NCBI GenBank assembly: GCA_027296055.1
Contig: JAPUJT010000109.1
Location: 1 to 47,286, forward strand
Reading direction: 5' to 3'
DNA: 47,286 nucleotides
Origin: Planctomycetota bacterium
GTDB lineage: Bacteria; Planctomycetota; JAPUJT01
The stretch's first letter is position 1, and the number at the start of each line of letters is the position of its first letter. Made by a program: the position numbers and the translations under genes. Shown piece by piece: positions 24,780 through 34,144 of the stretch. The notes under the pieces are model-generated. The model was given only the letters and a program-made list of their open reading frames with translations. It made no database searches and was not told the origin of the DNA.

Positions 24780-26609
24780 ATGAAGAGTTCCTACCCGGGC
24801 CACCTTGTCCGAGTCCTCTTAAGTCTGGCTGTAGTGGCAATGGCAGGCCAGTGGCGCCCCGTCTCAGCGCAGACCGCTAGCTCCGGCCCCCCTACGCCAT
24901 CCCCTCTCACGGCTCCTCCTTCCGTCACAATATCGACCTATCCTGTAAACCTCTGTCTTCCGTTCGAGAGGAACGACCTCGTCACGGGCGCCGATCCTCA
25001 CAACGAGGAGAACGAGTGCTCCATCGCCGTGAACCCGACCGACTCCAGCAACATGGTCTGCACCTTCATGCAGTTCGACAAGTCGATGCCCCAGTGGACG
25101 ATTACGATCGGTGTCGCCACATCGATGGACTTCGGATTCACCTGGAGCTACGACCCAGCAGACGTGAACGATTCCTTCGCGGCAAACGGGACGGGCAGTC
25201 TGATCGAGAACGCTTTCGATCCGGTCGTCGCCTCGGCCTTTAAGAAGGATCCCGTGACTCCCACGGGGAGGTTCTACCTGGCCTACATCGAGGTTAGCAG
25301 GAGCCCGATCATACCGACGAGTGATGCGAGGCTCGTGGTGCGTAGCAGTGATGACGGCGGCGTCACCTGGTCGGCGGCCGAGACCGTTCAGGAAGCGATC
25401 GGAATGGCCGATGAACATTACTTTATCGACAAGCCTTGGATCGCGGTGGACACCTTCGACGACCCGACCGACACGAGCCGGTATGCAGAGCAACCCGTCT
25501 ACGTCTCCTACACCGCTTTCAACGACGACAATCAGAATTTCTTCTTCGAGTGCGCCGAGGACATTGGGCTGCGGGACACCTACCCCATCATGCTGGAGGG
25601 ATCCACTGACGGCGGCATCACCTGGGACATGGCCCCGGACCCCGCGACCGGTTTCGAGGTGACTGACGTCTCCGACCTCACCCGCCGAGCCAACCAAGGA
25701 TCCGCCATCTCCGTGGGCCCCTCACATCGAGTCTACGTCGCCTACACCCAGGGTGGCTGTGCCCTGGATCCGGTCGGGCCGCCGCTGCCGGTTCTAGACG
25801 AGATCCGGGTCACCCAAGTGAAGGTCGATAGTTCGGGGAATTTCATCGACCCGCCCAACCGGACGACGGTATCGGCCTTCGGGCATTTCCCCGTACTGCA
25901 CGACTACTACGATACGGGCATGTTCCCCGACGATACGCCGGTTCTAGTGGCGGACAGTACGACTCCTCCCAGAGATCCCATGCTCCCCACTACGTGGACG
26001 TATTTCCGGGTGAACAACTTTCCCAGCATCGTGGCGACGCACTACTACCCCAACTTCTCCGGGGGACCTATACTGGCCGGCGCTCAGGACTGGGTCTTCG
26101 TCACCTGGGCGCATTGGACCGGCAACTACGCTCCGCGTCCCGCTACCGGGCAGGCGGACATCCGGTTCAGCCGGGGGACTCAGGTCTACGACGACCTGAA
26201 CTGGTGGGTCACTCCGAACACGGTCAATGGGGACTCCACGCCGCCCCGGGACCAGTTCTTTCCCTTCGTAACGCACCTTCCAAACACCCAGATCCCTCCG
26301 GATGAGACCGTCCGCATCTTCTATTACGACCGGAGAAGGGACCAGAACAACGAGCTTATCAATATCTACATGGCGGGCTCCACCAACTCCGGCACGACTT
26401 GGACTTACGAGGACATCATCCGGTGCACCGGGATCAACGACGCGGGCTTTCGGGCGGACACGTTCATCGGAGACTACATCGGGGCGGCCGCGTATGGTAA
26501 CCTATCAGGGAACGATGCGGCCCGGGTGGTCTGGGCGGACAGCCGGAACTCGAACCCTCCTGCCGTGGAAAACGAGGAGGTCTGGACCGCCAGCCGGTCC
26601 TTCCCGTAG
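24780..26609 (+). CDS. Exported sialidase-like Asp-box (BNR) protein
   Basis: A 609-residue protein. The ATG at 24780 follows AGGGAGGAG and starts a signal peptide, with predicted cleavage near SAQ (30-32) and a Pro/Ser/Thr-rich linker after it. The body shows Asp-box repeats of the sialidase/BNR propeller: SMDFGFTWSY (115-124), SSDDGGVTWSA (189-199), STDGGITWDM (275-284) and STNSGTTWTY near the C terminus. Asp boxes are structural, and most such environmental proteins are not proven sialidases. The Arg triad of true sialidases was not confirmed. It is secreted or periplasmic. It is followed after only 20 bases by the kelch lipoprotein, so the two are probably an operon. The frame extension to 24495 is not coding. 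Confidence 0.88.
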   Translation: MKSSYPGHLVRVLLSLAVVAMAGQWRPVSAQTASSGPPTPSPLTAPPSVTISTYPVNLCLPFERNDLVTGADPHNEENECSIAVNPTDSSNMVCTFMQFDKSMPQWTITIGVATSMDFGFTWSYDPADVNDSFAANGTGSLIENAFDPVVASAFKKDPVTPTGRFYLAYIEVSRSPIIPTSDARLVVRSSDDGGVTWSAAETVQEAIGMADEHYFIDKPWIAVDTFDDPTDTSRYAEQPVYVSYTAFNDDNQNFFFECAEDIGLRDTYPIMLEGSTDGGITWDMAPDPATGFEVTDVSDLTRRANQGSAISVGPSHRVYVAYTQGGCALDPVGPPLPVLDEIRVTQVKVDSSGNFIDPPNRTTVSAFGHFPVLHDYYDTGMFPDDTPVLVADSTTPPRDPMLPTTWTYFRVNNFPSIVATHYYPNFSGGPILAGAQDWVFVTWAHWTGNYAPRPATGQADIRFSRGTQVYDDLNWWVTPNTVNGDSTPPRDQFFPFVTHLPNTQIPPDETVRIFYYDRRRDQNNELINIYMAGSTNSGTTWTYEDIIRCTGINDAGFRADTFIGDYIGAAAYGNLSGNDAARVVWADSRNSNPPAVENEEVWTASRSFP

Positions 26610-26629
26610 GAAGAAGGAAAGTGAGTCTC

Positions 26630-27838
26630 ATGTTCCCTCGCCTGCTGCCGCACGCTACCAGACGGAATGGCCGTGACCTGAGCCTGATTCTCCCCCTCAT
26701 CTTCTCGCTTGCCGCAGGCTGCACGCAGAGCGGAGGCTCGCCCCGAGACGGCTCCTCGGCCTACCCCCCGGCGCCCCCCCTCCCCATCGAACGCACCGGG
26801 CACGCGGCCACCCTCCTTCCCGACGGTCGCGTTCTGATCGCCGGCGGGGTGGGAGACGCGGTCCGCCACTACGACGCCCTCTATTTCGACCCGGACCTCA
26901 ACGAATGGTCGAAGGCCGGGGACATCCTGGGAGCCGCGGCCCCCATCGAGGCCGCCCTTACGTCCGACGGCCAGGTCGTCCTCGTCCACAGCTCCGACGG
27001 TTTCCGAGGTATGCTCTTCGAGACCTTCAACCCCGGTACCGGGGCCTTCTCGCCCTCCAGCCACGGAATCATTTCAAGCTGGGGATTGTACGCCGTGGGC
27101 CCCCTAGCCGACGGGAGGGTGACCGTCTCGGGAGGTTACGATCTCGGACCCCTCCCCCCGCAGGTGCTCAACCTCTTCTGGGTCTACGATCCCCGGACCG
27201 ACCTGCTCCTGCAAGACGCGGGGATGAGCCACGCGCGCCAACGACACACCGCGACCCTCCTCCCGACCGGCGAGATCATGATCGTGGGCGGGTTCGACCG
27301 TCCGGACGCGGTAGCGCGTCCCCCAGTCGGGCCCTGCGAGATCTACGACCCCCGGACGCACTCGCTTCGCTTGACCGCGGACCTGCCGACGCCAACGGGG
27401 GACCATGCTGCAGTGCTGCTCTCCGACGGTCGCCTGCTGGTCGCGGGGGGCTACCGGAAGGCGGCCACGATAGACGACGCGTACGTGGATCGAGTTGCGA
27501 TTTTCGATCCCTCGCAGGAAACCTGGACCGTGGCAGCCCCCCTGCTGGAGCGTCGAGCGAATGCCCAGGCGGTATCGTTACGGGATGGCCGCGTCCTGAT
27601 GGTGGGGGGAGTTTATTCATCAGCGGCGAGCGGACCGGTTCAGCCGCGGGCGACCGAGGTGTACGACCCTGCCTATGATGCCTGGACGCCGGGCCCCACC
27701 ATCAGCGTGGGCAGGATCGCCCACACCGCCACGGCCCTCGATGACGGCCGCGTACTCGTCGCCGGCGGCGCTCGATGGAACGGTACCACGTACATCGCTA
27801 CCGACTCCGTGGATCTCCTCGGGCCAGACTTCCCCTAA
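26630..27838 (+). CDS. Kelch-repeat (propeller) lipoprotein
   Basis: A 402-residue lipoprotein from the ATG at 26630; a GTG at 26621 in the same frame is the alternative. The signal peptide ends in a good lipobox, SLAAGC, with Cys31, followed by a Ser/Pro-rich linker. Seven kelch-like blades follow, each with the pattern H-A-x-L-x-DGRVLxxGG: GHAATLLPDGRVLIAGG, RHTATLLPTGEIMIVGG, DHAAVLLSDGRLLVAGG, AQAVSLRDGRVLMVGG and AHTATALDDGRVLVAGG, plus two weaker ones. This gives a closed seven-bladed propeller on the cell envelope. The function is unknown; protein or polysaccharide binding is usual. It is cotranscribed with the sialidase-like gene by spacing. Confidence 0.9.
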   Translation: MFPRLLPHATRRNGRDLSLILPLIFSLAAGCTQSGGSPRDGSSAYPPAPPLPIERTGHAATLLPDGRVLIAGGVGDAVRHYDALYFDPDLNEWSKAGDILGAAAPIEAALTSDGQVVLVHSSDGFRGMLFETFNPGTGAFSPSSHGIISSWGLYAVGPLADGRVTVSGGYDLGPLPPQVLNLFWVYDPRTDLLLQDAGMSHARQRHTATLLPTGEIMIVGGFDRPDAVARPPVGPCEIYDPRTHSLRLTADLPTPTGDHAAVLLSDGRLLVAGGYRKAATIDDAYVDRVAIFDPSQETWTVAAPLLERRANAQAVSLRDGRVLMVGGVYSSAASGPVQPRATEVYDPAYDAWTPGPTISVGRIAHTATALDDGRVLVAGGARWNGTTYIATDSVDLLGPDFP

Positions 27839-27885
27839 CCTCGTCCTGCTTTACAGATAATCGGGGGTTCTTCTCTGGGTGTAGT

Positions 27886-28326
27886 GGTGTATTGGTCCAG
27901 CGACTCTGCGCGGTGAGAGGGTTCTTGCCAATCCGTTGAGGCTCAATGAGTTAGGGCCTTATTGGCAGGTCGCTGGCGAAGACTTCCGAATCCCGGATTC
28001 GAGGTCGGAGCCGCTCCGGAAACCAGCCAGGAACGACCCTTGCGAGGGAGTAGTAGGTACGGTTTCAAGCCCGTTTCATGAATCGACTACTCGGGACCTG
28101 TGCGGGGTGGACCCCCGACGGCAACCCGGACTTCCACGATCTGGAGAGCCGTGGATCGAAGCGACGGTCGAGGGCGATTCCGCTTCCTTCAAGGCCGCTT
28201 CCGTTCCATCTTGGCTGTTTTGGAGTATCTTGGAGAGGCGGCAACCCGGATAGCGTAACCTAATAGAGGATATCTAGATAGGCTGGAGGAGGATCGCTCG
28301 CAAACTCGCTGGACCAGTACAGCACC
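27886..28326 (+). mobile_element. MITE-like element, copy C
   Basis: The left end GGTGTATTGGTCCAGCGA and the right end, read on the minus strand as GGTGCTGTACTGGTCCAGCGA, are a good inverted repeat, the clearest of the three copies. Interior blocks match copies A and B (GAGGCTCAATGAGTTAGGGCC, GAAGACTTCCGAAT, CCGGACTTCCACGAT, GAAGCGACGGTCGA). It is ~441 bases and non-coding, in the same orientation as A and B. The recent ~96-bp duplication begins six bases after its right end. Confidence 0.8.
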
Positions 28327-28331
28327 GGCTG

Positions 28332-28426
28332 CTCGACCCGGGTTCTCCGGCGAGTTTGACCAATATCTAGCCCTAGCTGCTGGGTCAGTCTCGGGTGGCG
28401 AGAGGAAAGTTGATTTGAATTCCCCT
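28332..28426 (+). repeat. Near-identical ~96-bp duplication, copy 2
   Basis: It matches 18968-19063 with only a few differences and so carries a copy of the 3' end of the metallohydrolase gene, read on the minus strand as INFPLATRD plus stop, without the rest of the gene. It sits between the right end of element copy C and a family-2 repeat. Confidence 0.85.
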
Positions 28427-28428
28427 GT

Positions 28429-28590
28429 CCATCCGATTAATCCCATCCACATGATGAAGGCGATTTCCCTGGGGGCCCAGCGATTCGCTCAGCGGTTTAC
28501 GCGGGCTGTCGGTGCGGCGAATTGTGCCGAGGTAGAGGATTCTGTCGTGGATCAAGCAGCTGCGCGCTCGTAGTGATGGTGCAGCCCGCA
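28429..28590 (+). repeat. Dispersed repeat family 2 copy
   Basis: CTGTCCATCCGATTAATCCC, CCACATGATGAAGGCG, GCTCAGCGGTTTACG and GCTGCGCGCTCGTAGTGATGG follow the order of the copy at 36448. It ends just before the tandem-repeat array. Confidence 0.65.
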
Positions 28591-28603
28591 AACTATGGAG
28601 ATG

Positions 28604-30510
28604 ATCTTCTTGGGGCCGGAGCTCGGGCACGAGGGCGAGCATGCAATGATGATTCGCCGGGAACTCCCCCGCCGCCGTCGAGTATCGCCGAGACCTCACC
28701 TCACGCTCCGGCTCTGCCGACCCCGCCCCTTCCGATTTCGCCATTCACCAATGGCCGGGGCCCTCGGGACTTTCTGGAAGGAGGCCGGACCTCGGGCACG
28801 GGGGCGAGCATGAATGATGATTCACAGGGATCTCGCCCCGCCCGCTGATCATCGCCGAGACCTTGCCCTCCGGCACCGGACCAGCCGGGCCCGCCCGTTC
28901 CGCCTATCACTCGAGTCGTCGGGGCCATTTGGTCCGCGCGGGGAGGCCGGAGCTCGGGCACGGGGCCGCTCATCTAATGATGATCCTGTGCGAACTCCCC
29001 CGCCGCCGAGTAGCATCGCTGAGCCCTCCACCGCCCGGACCTGCCGGGCCGGCTGTTGCCGGCTCGGGGGGAGGCCGGAGCTCGGGCACGGGGCCGATCA
29101 TCTAATGATGATCCCGTGCGAACTCCCTCGCCGCCGAGGATCATCGCCGAGATCACTCCCTCCGGAGCCGCCGGCCCCGCCCGTTCTGGCCGCGCCGTGA
29201 GAAGCCGGAGCTCGGGCACGGGGGTAGATCAAAGATGATGATCCGGAGCGAACTCCCCCGCCGCCGAGGGTGATCGCCGAGACCTCCCTCTCCGCCTCCG
29301 GACCTGCCGGCTCCGCCACTTGGCCCGCGTCTTCGGGCCGCGGACGGAGGCCGGAGCTCGGGCACGGGGGCGATCATGATGATGATCCGCCGGGATCTCC
29401 CCCGTCGCCTCCGATCATCGCCGAGACCTTCCCCTCCGGCTCCAGACCCGCTGGGCCTGCCCCTTTCGCCCATCGTTGATCGCCGTCGGCCCGGGACATC
29501 CTAGCCGGCCGGCGGGGCGAGGCCACAACTCGGGCACGGGGTCGATCATCATGCTGATCCTGCGCGAACTCCCCCGCCGCCGAAGAGGATCGCCGAGACC
29601 TCCGCCCTCCCCTTCGCTCCAGAGCCGCCGGCCCCGCCCGTTCCGAGATTCGCCACGGTCATTGGCGCGGGGGAAGGCCGGAGCTCGGGCACGGGGTCGA
29701 GCATGATTCCGCCGCAAACTCCCACGCCGCCGACGAAGAGCATCGCCAAGACCTCGACCGCCGGCTCCCGAGCTGCTGGGCCCGCTCGTTCCGAGGATAG
29801 CCGCGGCCGTTCGGTCCGCGGGGGGAGGCCGAAGCTCGGGCACGGGGCCGATCATCTACTCATGATCCGCCGGGTTCTCCCCCGCCGCCGAGGATGATTG
29901 CCGAGGCCTCGATTCTCTGGCTCCGGAGCCGCCAGGCCCGCGCCTTCCGTCCCTCACCATCGTCGTCGTCCCGTGGCCCTGCGGGCCTGCGGAGGGAGGC
30001 CAGAGCTCGGGCACGGGGCGCAGATCATGATGATGAATGATCCGAAGTGAACTCCTCCCCCGCCGAGGAGCCTCGCAGAGACCTCTGCCCTCCGGACGTG
30101 CCGGGCCCGCCCCCTTCAACTCGTCGCTTCCCTGAATCGGAGGCCCACGGCCCCCGGGCCGGCGGGAGGTCGGAGCGCGGGCACAGGGGCGATCATAATG
30201 ATGATCCGCCGCGCACTCCCCCGCCGCCGAACTCGCTGCCGAAGAGAATCGCCGAGAGCCACTCCGGCTCCGGAGCCGCCGGGCCCGCCCGTTTCGAGAA
30301 TCGCCGGGGTCATCGGCGCGGCGGGAGGGCCGGAGTTCGGGCATGGGGGCGAGCATGGAAACGATCCGCCGGAGGCTCCCCCGCCGCCTCGCTAGGCGTT
30401 GACTCACCCGCCGACCATCGGCCGAGACCTCTCCCGCCTCCGGGCCTGCCGGGCCCGCGGGGGGAGGCCGGAGTGCGGGCACGGGGGCGATCATGGATGA
30501 TGCGGATCTG
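28604..30510 (+). repeat. G+C-rich tandem repeat array 1 (13 units)
   Basis: Thirteen imperfect units, starting at about 28622, 28791, 28953, 29081, 29211, 29356, 29529, 29684, 29835, 30006, 30176, 30336 and 30474, with a period of about 130-172 bases. Each unit has a head GGAGGCCGGAGCTCGGGCACG, then a small palindrome of type GATCAT(N)ATGATC, then a core GAACTCCCCCGCCGCCGA with ATCGCCGAGACCTC, then a C-rich CTGCCGGGCCCGCCCGTTCC block and a variable spacer. Indels of all lengths break every reading frame between units, so it is non-coding. It is not a CRISPR array: repeats are long and diverged, and spacers are not unique protospacer-like segments. The function is unknown. Confidence 0.9.
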
Positions 30511-30894
30511 GGCCGATGCCCGTCCCGGCCGCTGTGGACCATCGCCAAGATCCGTAGCCCTCGTCGAAAGGAGACCAAGGTATCTCGAGGCATTACTTGG
30601 CCATTTGGGGCCGGGCAGACTCCATGGGCCACTACCGCTCAGCATCTTCTCGTAGATCAGAGAGCCGTCGTAACTTCTTAGAGAATAAGTACATGAAGCT
30701 GCTCGGGCGGGCATGTGCAGCATGGCCTAAAATTTTTCTTTCCCACGGAGCCATCAAAGGGTGTCTTCCTAGGATGAAGAGCTAGGCTCCCGACGCAAAC
30801 AGCGACTCTGAATGAGGATTTGGGCGGGCATCCCTCTCGCATTGAAGGGGATCGCCGGCTTGCGCAAGGATGTGGCCCTCGGGAGTTTCTTCGC

Positions 30895-30985
30895 CCCTCG
30901 GGGCGATGTAGCCGAATTCGGCGCGTATGCCCGAATCCGAATCGAAATCGATGCCCGAGAGCATCTTTATGGCACGAGATCGGAA
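30895..30985 (+). repeat. Fragment related to the 565-745 repeat
   Basis: GCCGAATTCGGCGCGTATGCC and AGAGCATCTTTATGGCACG correspond in order to the right end of the repeat at 565-745. It lies just before the RCC1 lipoprotein gene, so it may contain or affect its promoter. Confidence 0.45.
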
Positions 30986-31038
30986 GGTCGTTCCCGAGGA
31001 GGGGCGTTCTTGCCCCCGGAAAAGTGGAGGGAGCAGTG

Positions 31039-32931
31039 ATGGGGAATCGCGTGAGGTCGTTTCTGGTCTTGGCGCTTGCCGTGACCCTGGGGGTAGGTCT
31101 CTCGAACTGCAACAGAAGCAGCAGCCGCAGCAAGACGTCGCCCGTACCCGGGATCGCCAGCTTGACCCCGTCCAGCGGGGGCGTCGCCGGAGGAATCTCG
31201 GTCGCGATCGTCGTCCAGAACTTCACGGACGACTTCACTATGACCCCGCCGACGTCGGTGACGTTCGGTGGAAACCCGGGCTCGATTACAGGCACGCCAG
31301 CATCGGATACCTTGACCGTGACGACTCCCCCCGCTCCGGGTGGGAATCCCGGTTTCGTGGATGTGGTCCTGACCGCCCAAAATGCTCAGACGGCGACGAG
31401 GGCCAACGCGTTCGAGTACCTGACCTCTCCCGGTAATCTCCAGTTCAGCTCCGCCGCCTACCAGGTCCTCGAGAGCGGAGGCTCCATCACGATCACGGTA
31501 ACCCGCACCAACGGCGTCGGGAACGCGGTCAGCGTGGACTACGCCACGAGCGACGGGACGGCGACCGCCCCGGCCGACTACACGTCGGCTTCGGGGCCGC
31601 TCAACTGGCTTGCCGGGGATGGCGCAGACAAGTCCTTCACGGTGGACATCTTCAATGATAGCGTCGTGGAGGGCGGTGAGACGGTCAACCTGACCCTGAG
31701 CAACTCGACGGGCGGAGCCACCCTGGGCACGCCGAACACTGCGGTGCTGACCATCTTGGATGATGACTATGTCGGCACCGTCTGGGCGTGGGGCGAGAAC
31801 GCTTTTGGTGCCCTGGGCGATGGGGGGATGCCCACGGATAGTTCGACACCGGTGCAGGTCGTGGACGCGTCGGACCCCTCGGGCTACCTCACCGAGGTGG
31901 ACGGCCTCGCGGCGTACAACCACAGCCTGGCGGTGAGAGCGGATGGGACCGTCCGGGCGTGGGGCTTCAACGACGGAGGCCAGCTGGGGGACGGAACCCA
32001 GACGAGCAGGTCCACAGCGATACAGGTCCTCGACCCCCCTGGCTTCCTGACCAACGTGACGGCCGTCGCCGCGGGCGAGCGGTTCTCGGTGGCGCTGCTG
32101 GCGAGCGGCTTCGTCCGCGTGTGGGGAGTCAACCAGGACGGTCCTTTCGGCGACGGGACGGAGATCGACAGCTTCACGCCCGTGCAGGCGGGCGGGGGCA
32201 TCGCCGGCGTGACGGGGATCGCGGCGGGATGGCGGCACACGGTTGCCCATGTCGGCGGCTCGGTCTGGGCGTGGGGGTACGGCATCGACGGTCAGCTCGG
32301 CGACGGGGCATGTGCGACAAGCCTGATTCCGGTGCAGGTCGTCGACCCTCCCGGTTTCCTGGCCGGCGTGACGGCCGTCGCGGCGGGCTCCGACCATTCT
32401 GTCGCATTGCTTGGCAACGGCACGATCCGCGCGTGGGGGGATAACTCCAATGGCCAGCTCGGTGATGGAAACCAGAGTTTCGTCTGCACGGCGGGCACTC
32501 CCGTGCAGGTCGTTGACCCGGGTGACCCCTCCGGGTTCCTGCAGAACGTGACGGCCATCGCGGCGGCGGGGCGCTTCACGATGGCGCTGCTTGGCGACGG
32601 CACCGTCCGGGCATGGGGGGACAACTCCTGGGGCCAGCTCGGGGACGGGACGACCACGGAGCGTTGGTCACTGGTGCAGGTCATTGACCTCCCTGGCTTC
32701 CTAACCGGCGTCGTGGCAATCGCGGCAGGTGCGAACCACTCAGTGGCTGTGAAGTCCGATGGCACCGTCCGGACATGGGGGTGGAACTCGCAGGGCCAAC
32801 TCGGGGATGGGACCAACGGCGACTCATCGCTGCCGGTGCAGGTGGTCGACCCTCTCGACCCGTCCGGCTTCCTGACAGGAGTGACCGCCGTCGCAGCGGG
32901 GACCGGCCACACCCTGGCGAGTAAGCAGTAG
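31039..32931 (+). CDS. RCC1-propeller lipoprotein with IPT/TIG and Calx-beta domains
   Basis: A 630-residue protein from the ATG at 31039, with GGAGGGAG upstream. A lipoprotein-type signal peptide precedes Cys24 (GLSNC) and a Ser-rich linker. Residues of about 35-130 resemble an IPT/TIG beta-sandwich (ITSL/ASLTPSSGGVAGG, FVDVVLT). Residues of about 135-240 are Calx-beta (LQFSSAAYQVLESGG, then VDYATSDGTATAPADYT, DSVVEGGETVNLTLSN and ILDDD). The rest is an RCC1 propeller of about seven blades with repeated VRAWGDNSNGQLGDG, PVQVVDPPGF and GVTAVAAGSDHSVAL. It is surface-exposed, anchored by lipid, and likely binds protein or glycan. The upstream TTG frame from 30820 lacks homologous features. A shorter relative is at 37074-37865. 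Confidence 0.92.
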   Translation: MGNRVRSFLVLALAVTLGVGLSNCNRSSSRSKTSPVPGIASLTPSSGGVAGGISVAIVVQNFTDDFTMTPPTSVTFGGNPGSITGTPASDTLTVTTPPAPGGNPGFVDVVLTAQNAQTATRANAFEYLTSPGNLQFSSAAYQVLESGGSITITVTRTNGVGNAVSVDYATSDGTATAPADYTSASGPLNWLAGDGADKSFTVDIFNDSVVEGGETVNLTLSNSTGGATLGTPNTAVLTILDDDYVGTVWAWGENAFGALGDGGMPTDSSTPVQVVDASDPSGYLTEVDGLAAYNHSLAVRADGTVRAWGFNDGGQLGDGTQTSRSTAIQVLDPPGFLTNVTAVAAGERFSVALLASGFVRVWGVNQDGPFGDGTEIDSFTPVQAGGGIAGVTGIAAGWRHTVAHVGGSVWAWGYGIDGQLGDGACATSLIPVQVVDPPGFLAGVTAVAAGSDHSVALLGNGTIRAWGDNSNGQLGDGNQSFVCTAGTPVQVVDPGDPSGFLQNVTAIAAAGRFTMALLGDGTVRAWGDNSWGQLGDGTTTERWSLVQVIDLPGFLTGVVAIAAGANHSVAVKSDGTVRTWGWNSQGQLGDGTNGDSSLPVQVVDPLDPSGFLTGVTAVAAGTGHTLASKQ

Positions 32932-33025
32932 TCGCCGTGGATCGGTTGGCCCGGCTTCTGCCTGTTATCCCCGCGCCCGAAGTCCGGACTTCCCGCTCAC
33001 GACCCCTCGGACGGTATGCCCTTCG

Positions 33026-33054
33026 ATCCGGCGATGTTAGGCGAATCGCCGGAT
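33026..33054 (+). terminator. 10-bp hairpin after RCC1 lipoprotein gene
   Basis: ATCCGGCGAT and ATCGCCGGAT pair perfectly around a nine-base loop, about 95 bases past the stop codon. There is no T-run. The loop contains GTTAGGC by chance; no attC partner box was found. Confidence 0.4.
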
Positions 33055-33114
33055 GAGATTCTGCTCCATGTAGACGACCTCGACCTGACTCGGGAAATCA
33101 TCATGGCCTGAGGT

Positions 33115-33955
33115 GATTTGCGCCGGCGGGGGGAGGCCCGAGTCTGGCCACGGGGCCGATCATCTAATGATGCTCCTATGAGAACTCCCCCGCCGCCGAG
33201 GACGACCATCGCCGAGCCCTCAATCCCACGCCTCGGCTCTGCCGACCCCGCCCCTTCCGCGCCCCCCCCCACCGGCCCTGGGCCGTTCGGCCGGGCGGGA
33301 GGAGCCCGGAGCTCGGGCACGGGGGCGATCATTGGAGTCACGATACGCCGGGACCTTCCCCTCCAGACCGAGCCTCGCCTAGACCTCTCCCTCCGCCTCC
33401 GGACCTGCCGGGCCCGTCCTTCCGCACCGGCCTGAGTCGTCGGCCCGGGGCCCTTCGGACTTGGCGGGGGGAGGCCGGAGCGCAGGCACGGGGGAGATCA
33501 TGATGATCATTCGGCGCGAGCTCCCCCGCCGCCGAAGAGCATCGCCGTGACCTCGACCTGTACCTCCGGACCGGCCGGGCCCGCCCCTTTCGCGCACCGC
33601 CGTCCGTTGTCCGCCCGGGTCTCTTCGGGCCGGCAGGGCGAGGCCGGAGCTCGGGCACGGGGGCGATCATGATGATCCGGAGCGAACTCCCCCGCCGCCG
33701 AAGAGCATCGCCGAGACCTCAGCCCTCCGACTCCGAACTGCCGGCCCGGGCCCCTCGTCCAGCCGCGTTCCTGGGCCGGAGCCCTTCGGGCCGGCCGGCG
33801 GAGGCCAGAGCGCGGGCACGGGGACGATCACGAAGACAATCCGGCGCGAACTCCCCCGCCGCCGAGAATCGCCGAGACCTCCCCCTCCGGCTCCGGAGCT
33901 GCCGGGCTCGGCCCTTCGGCCTGGGAGGAGGAGCTGGGAGCACCGGCATTGGACT
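33115..33955 (+). repeat. G+C-rich tandem repeat array 2 (5 units)
   Basis: Five units of the same family as array 1, with heads near 33141, 33311, 33481, 33650 and 33811 and a period of about 160-173 bases. The palindromes here include GATCATCTAATGATG and GATCATGATGATC. The core GAACTCCCCCGCCGCCGA is conserved in four units, one with GAGCTC in place of GAACTC; the second unit is diverged. No reading frame is maintained between units. Confidence 0.88.
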
Positions 33956-34040
33956 GCACGGCGGTCGAAGATCTCGCCTGCTACATGCCAGGCTACCGTT
34001 TCGATCGTCAGGGTGTATTTGGAGGCGAGAGCAGAATGGA

Positions 34041-34089
34041 GGAGGAGGCCTCTTCTTTATAGGTTTCGACTTTCGTCGAGGCCTCCTCC
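34041..34089. repeat. 12-bp perfect inverted repeat between arrays 2 and 3
   Basis: GGAGGAGGCCTC and GAGGCCTCCTCC pair perfectly around a 25-base A/T-richer loop. It lies in the ~190-base stretch that separates two tandem arrays and is unlike the array units. Its role is unknown; it may be a terminator-like or recombination-related structure. Confidence 0.55.
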
Positions 34090-34144
34090 CCGCAGGTTTC
34101 TCATGACCAACTCATCATCGGCTGTTCGTTCATGAATCTTGACG

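Noticed and set aside
30967..32397. 476-codon minus-strand frame under the RCC1 lipoprotein
   Set aside because: Antisense shadow of RCC1 and Calx-beta repeats. Its apparent repeats are the complement of the blade repeats.
33036..33042. GTTAGGC as a further attC R' box
   Set aside because: No matching RYYYAAC box with paired arms lies within 150 bases. The word is the loop of a perfect hairpin.
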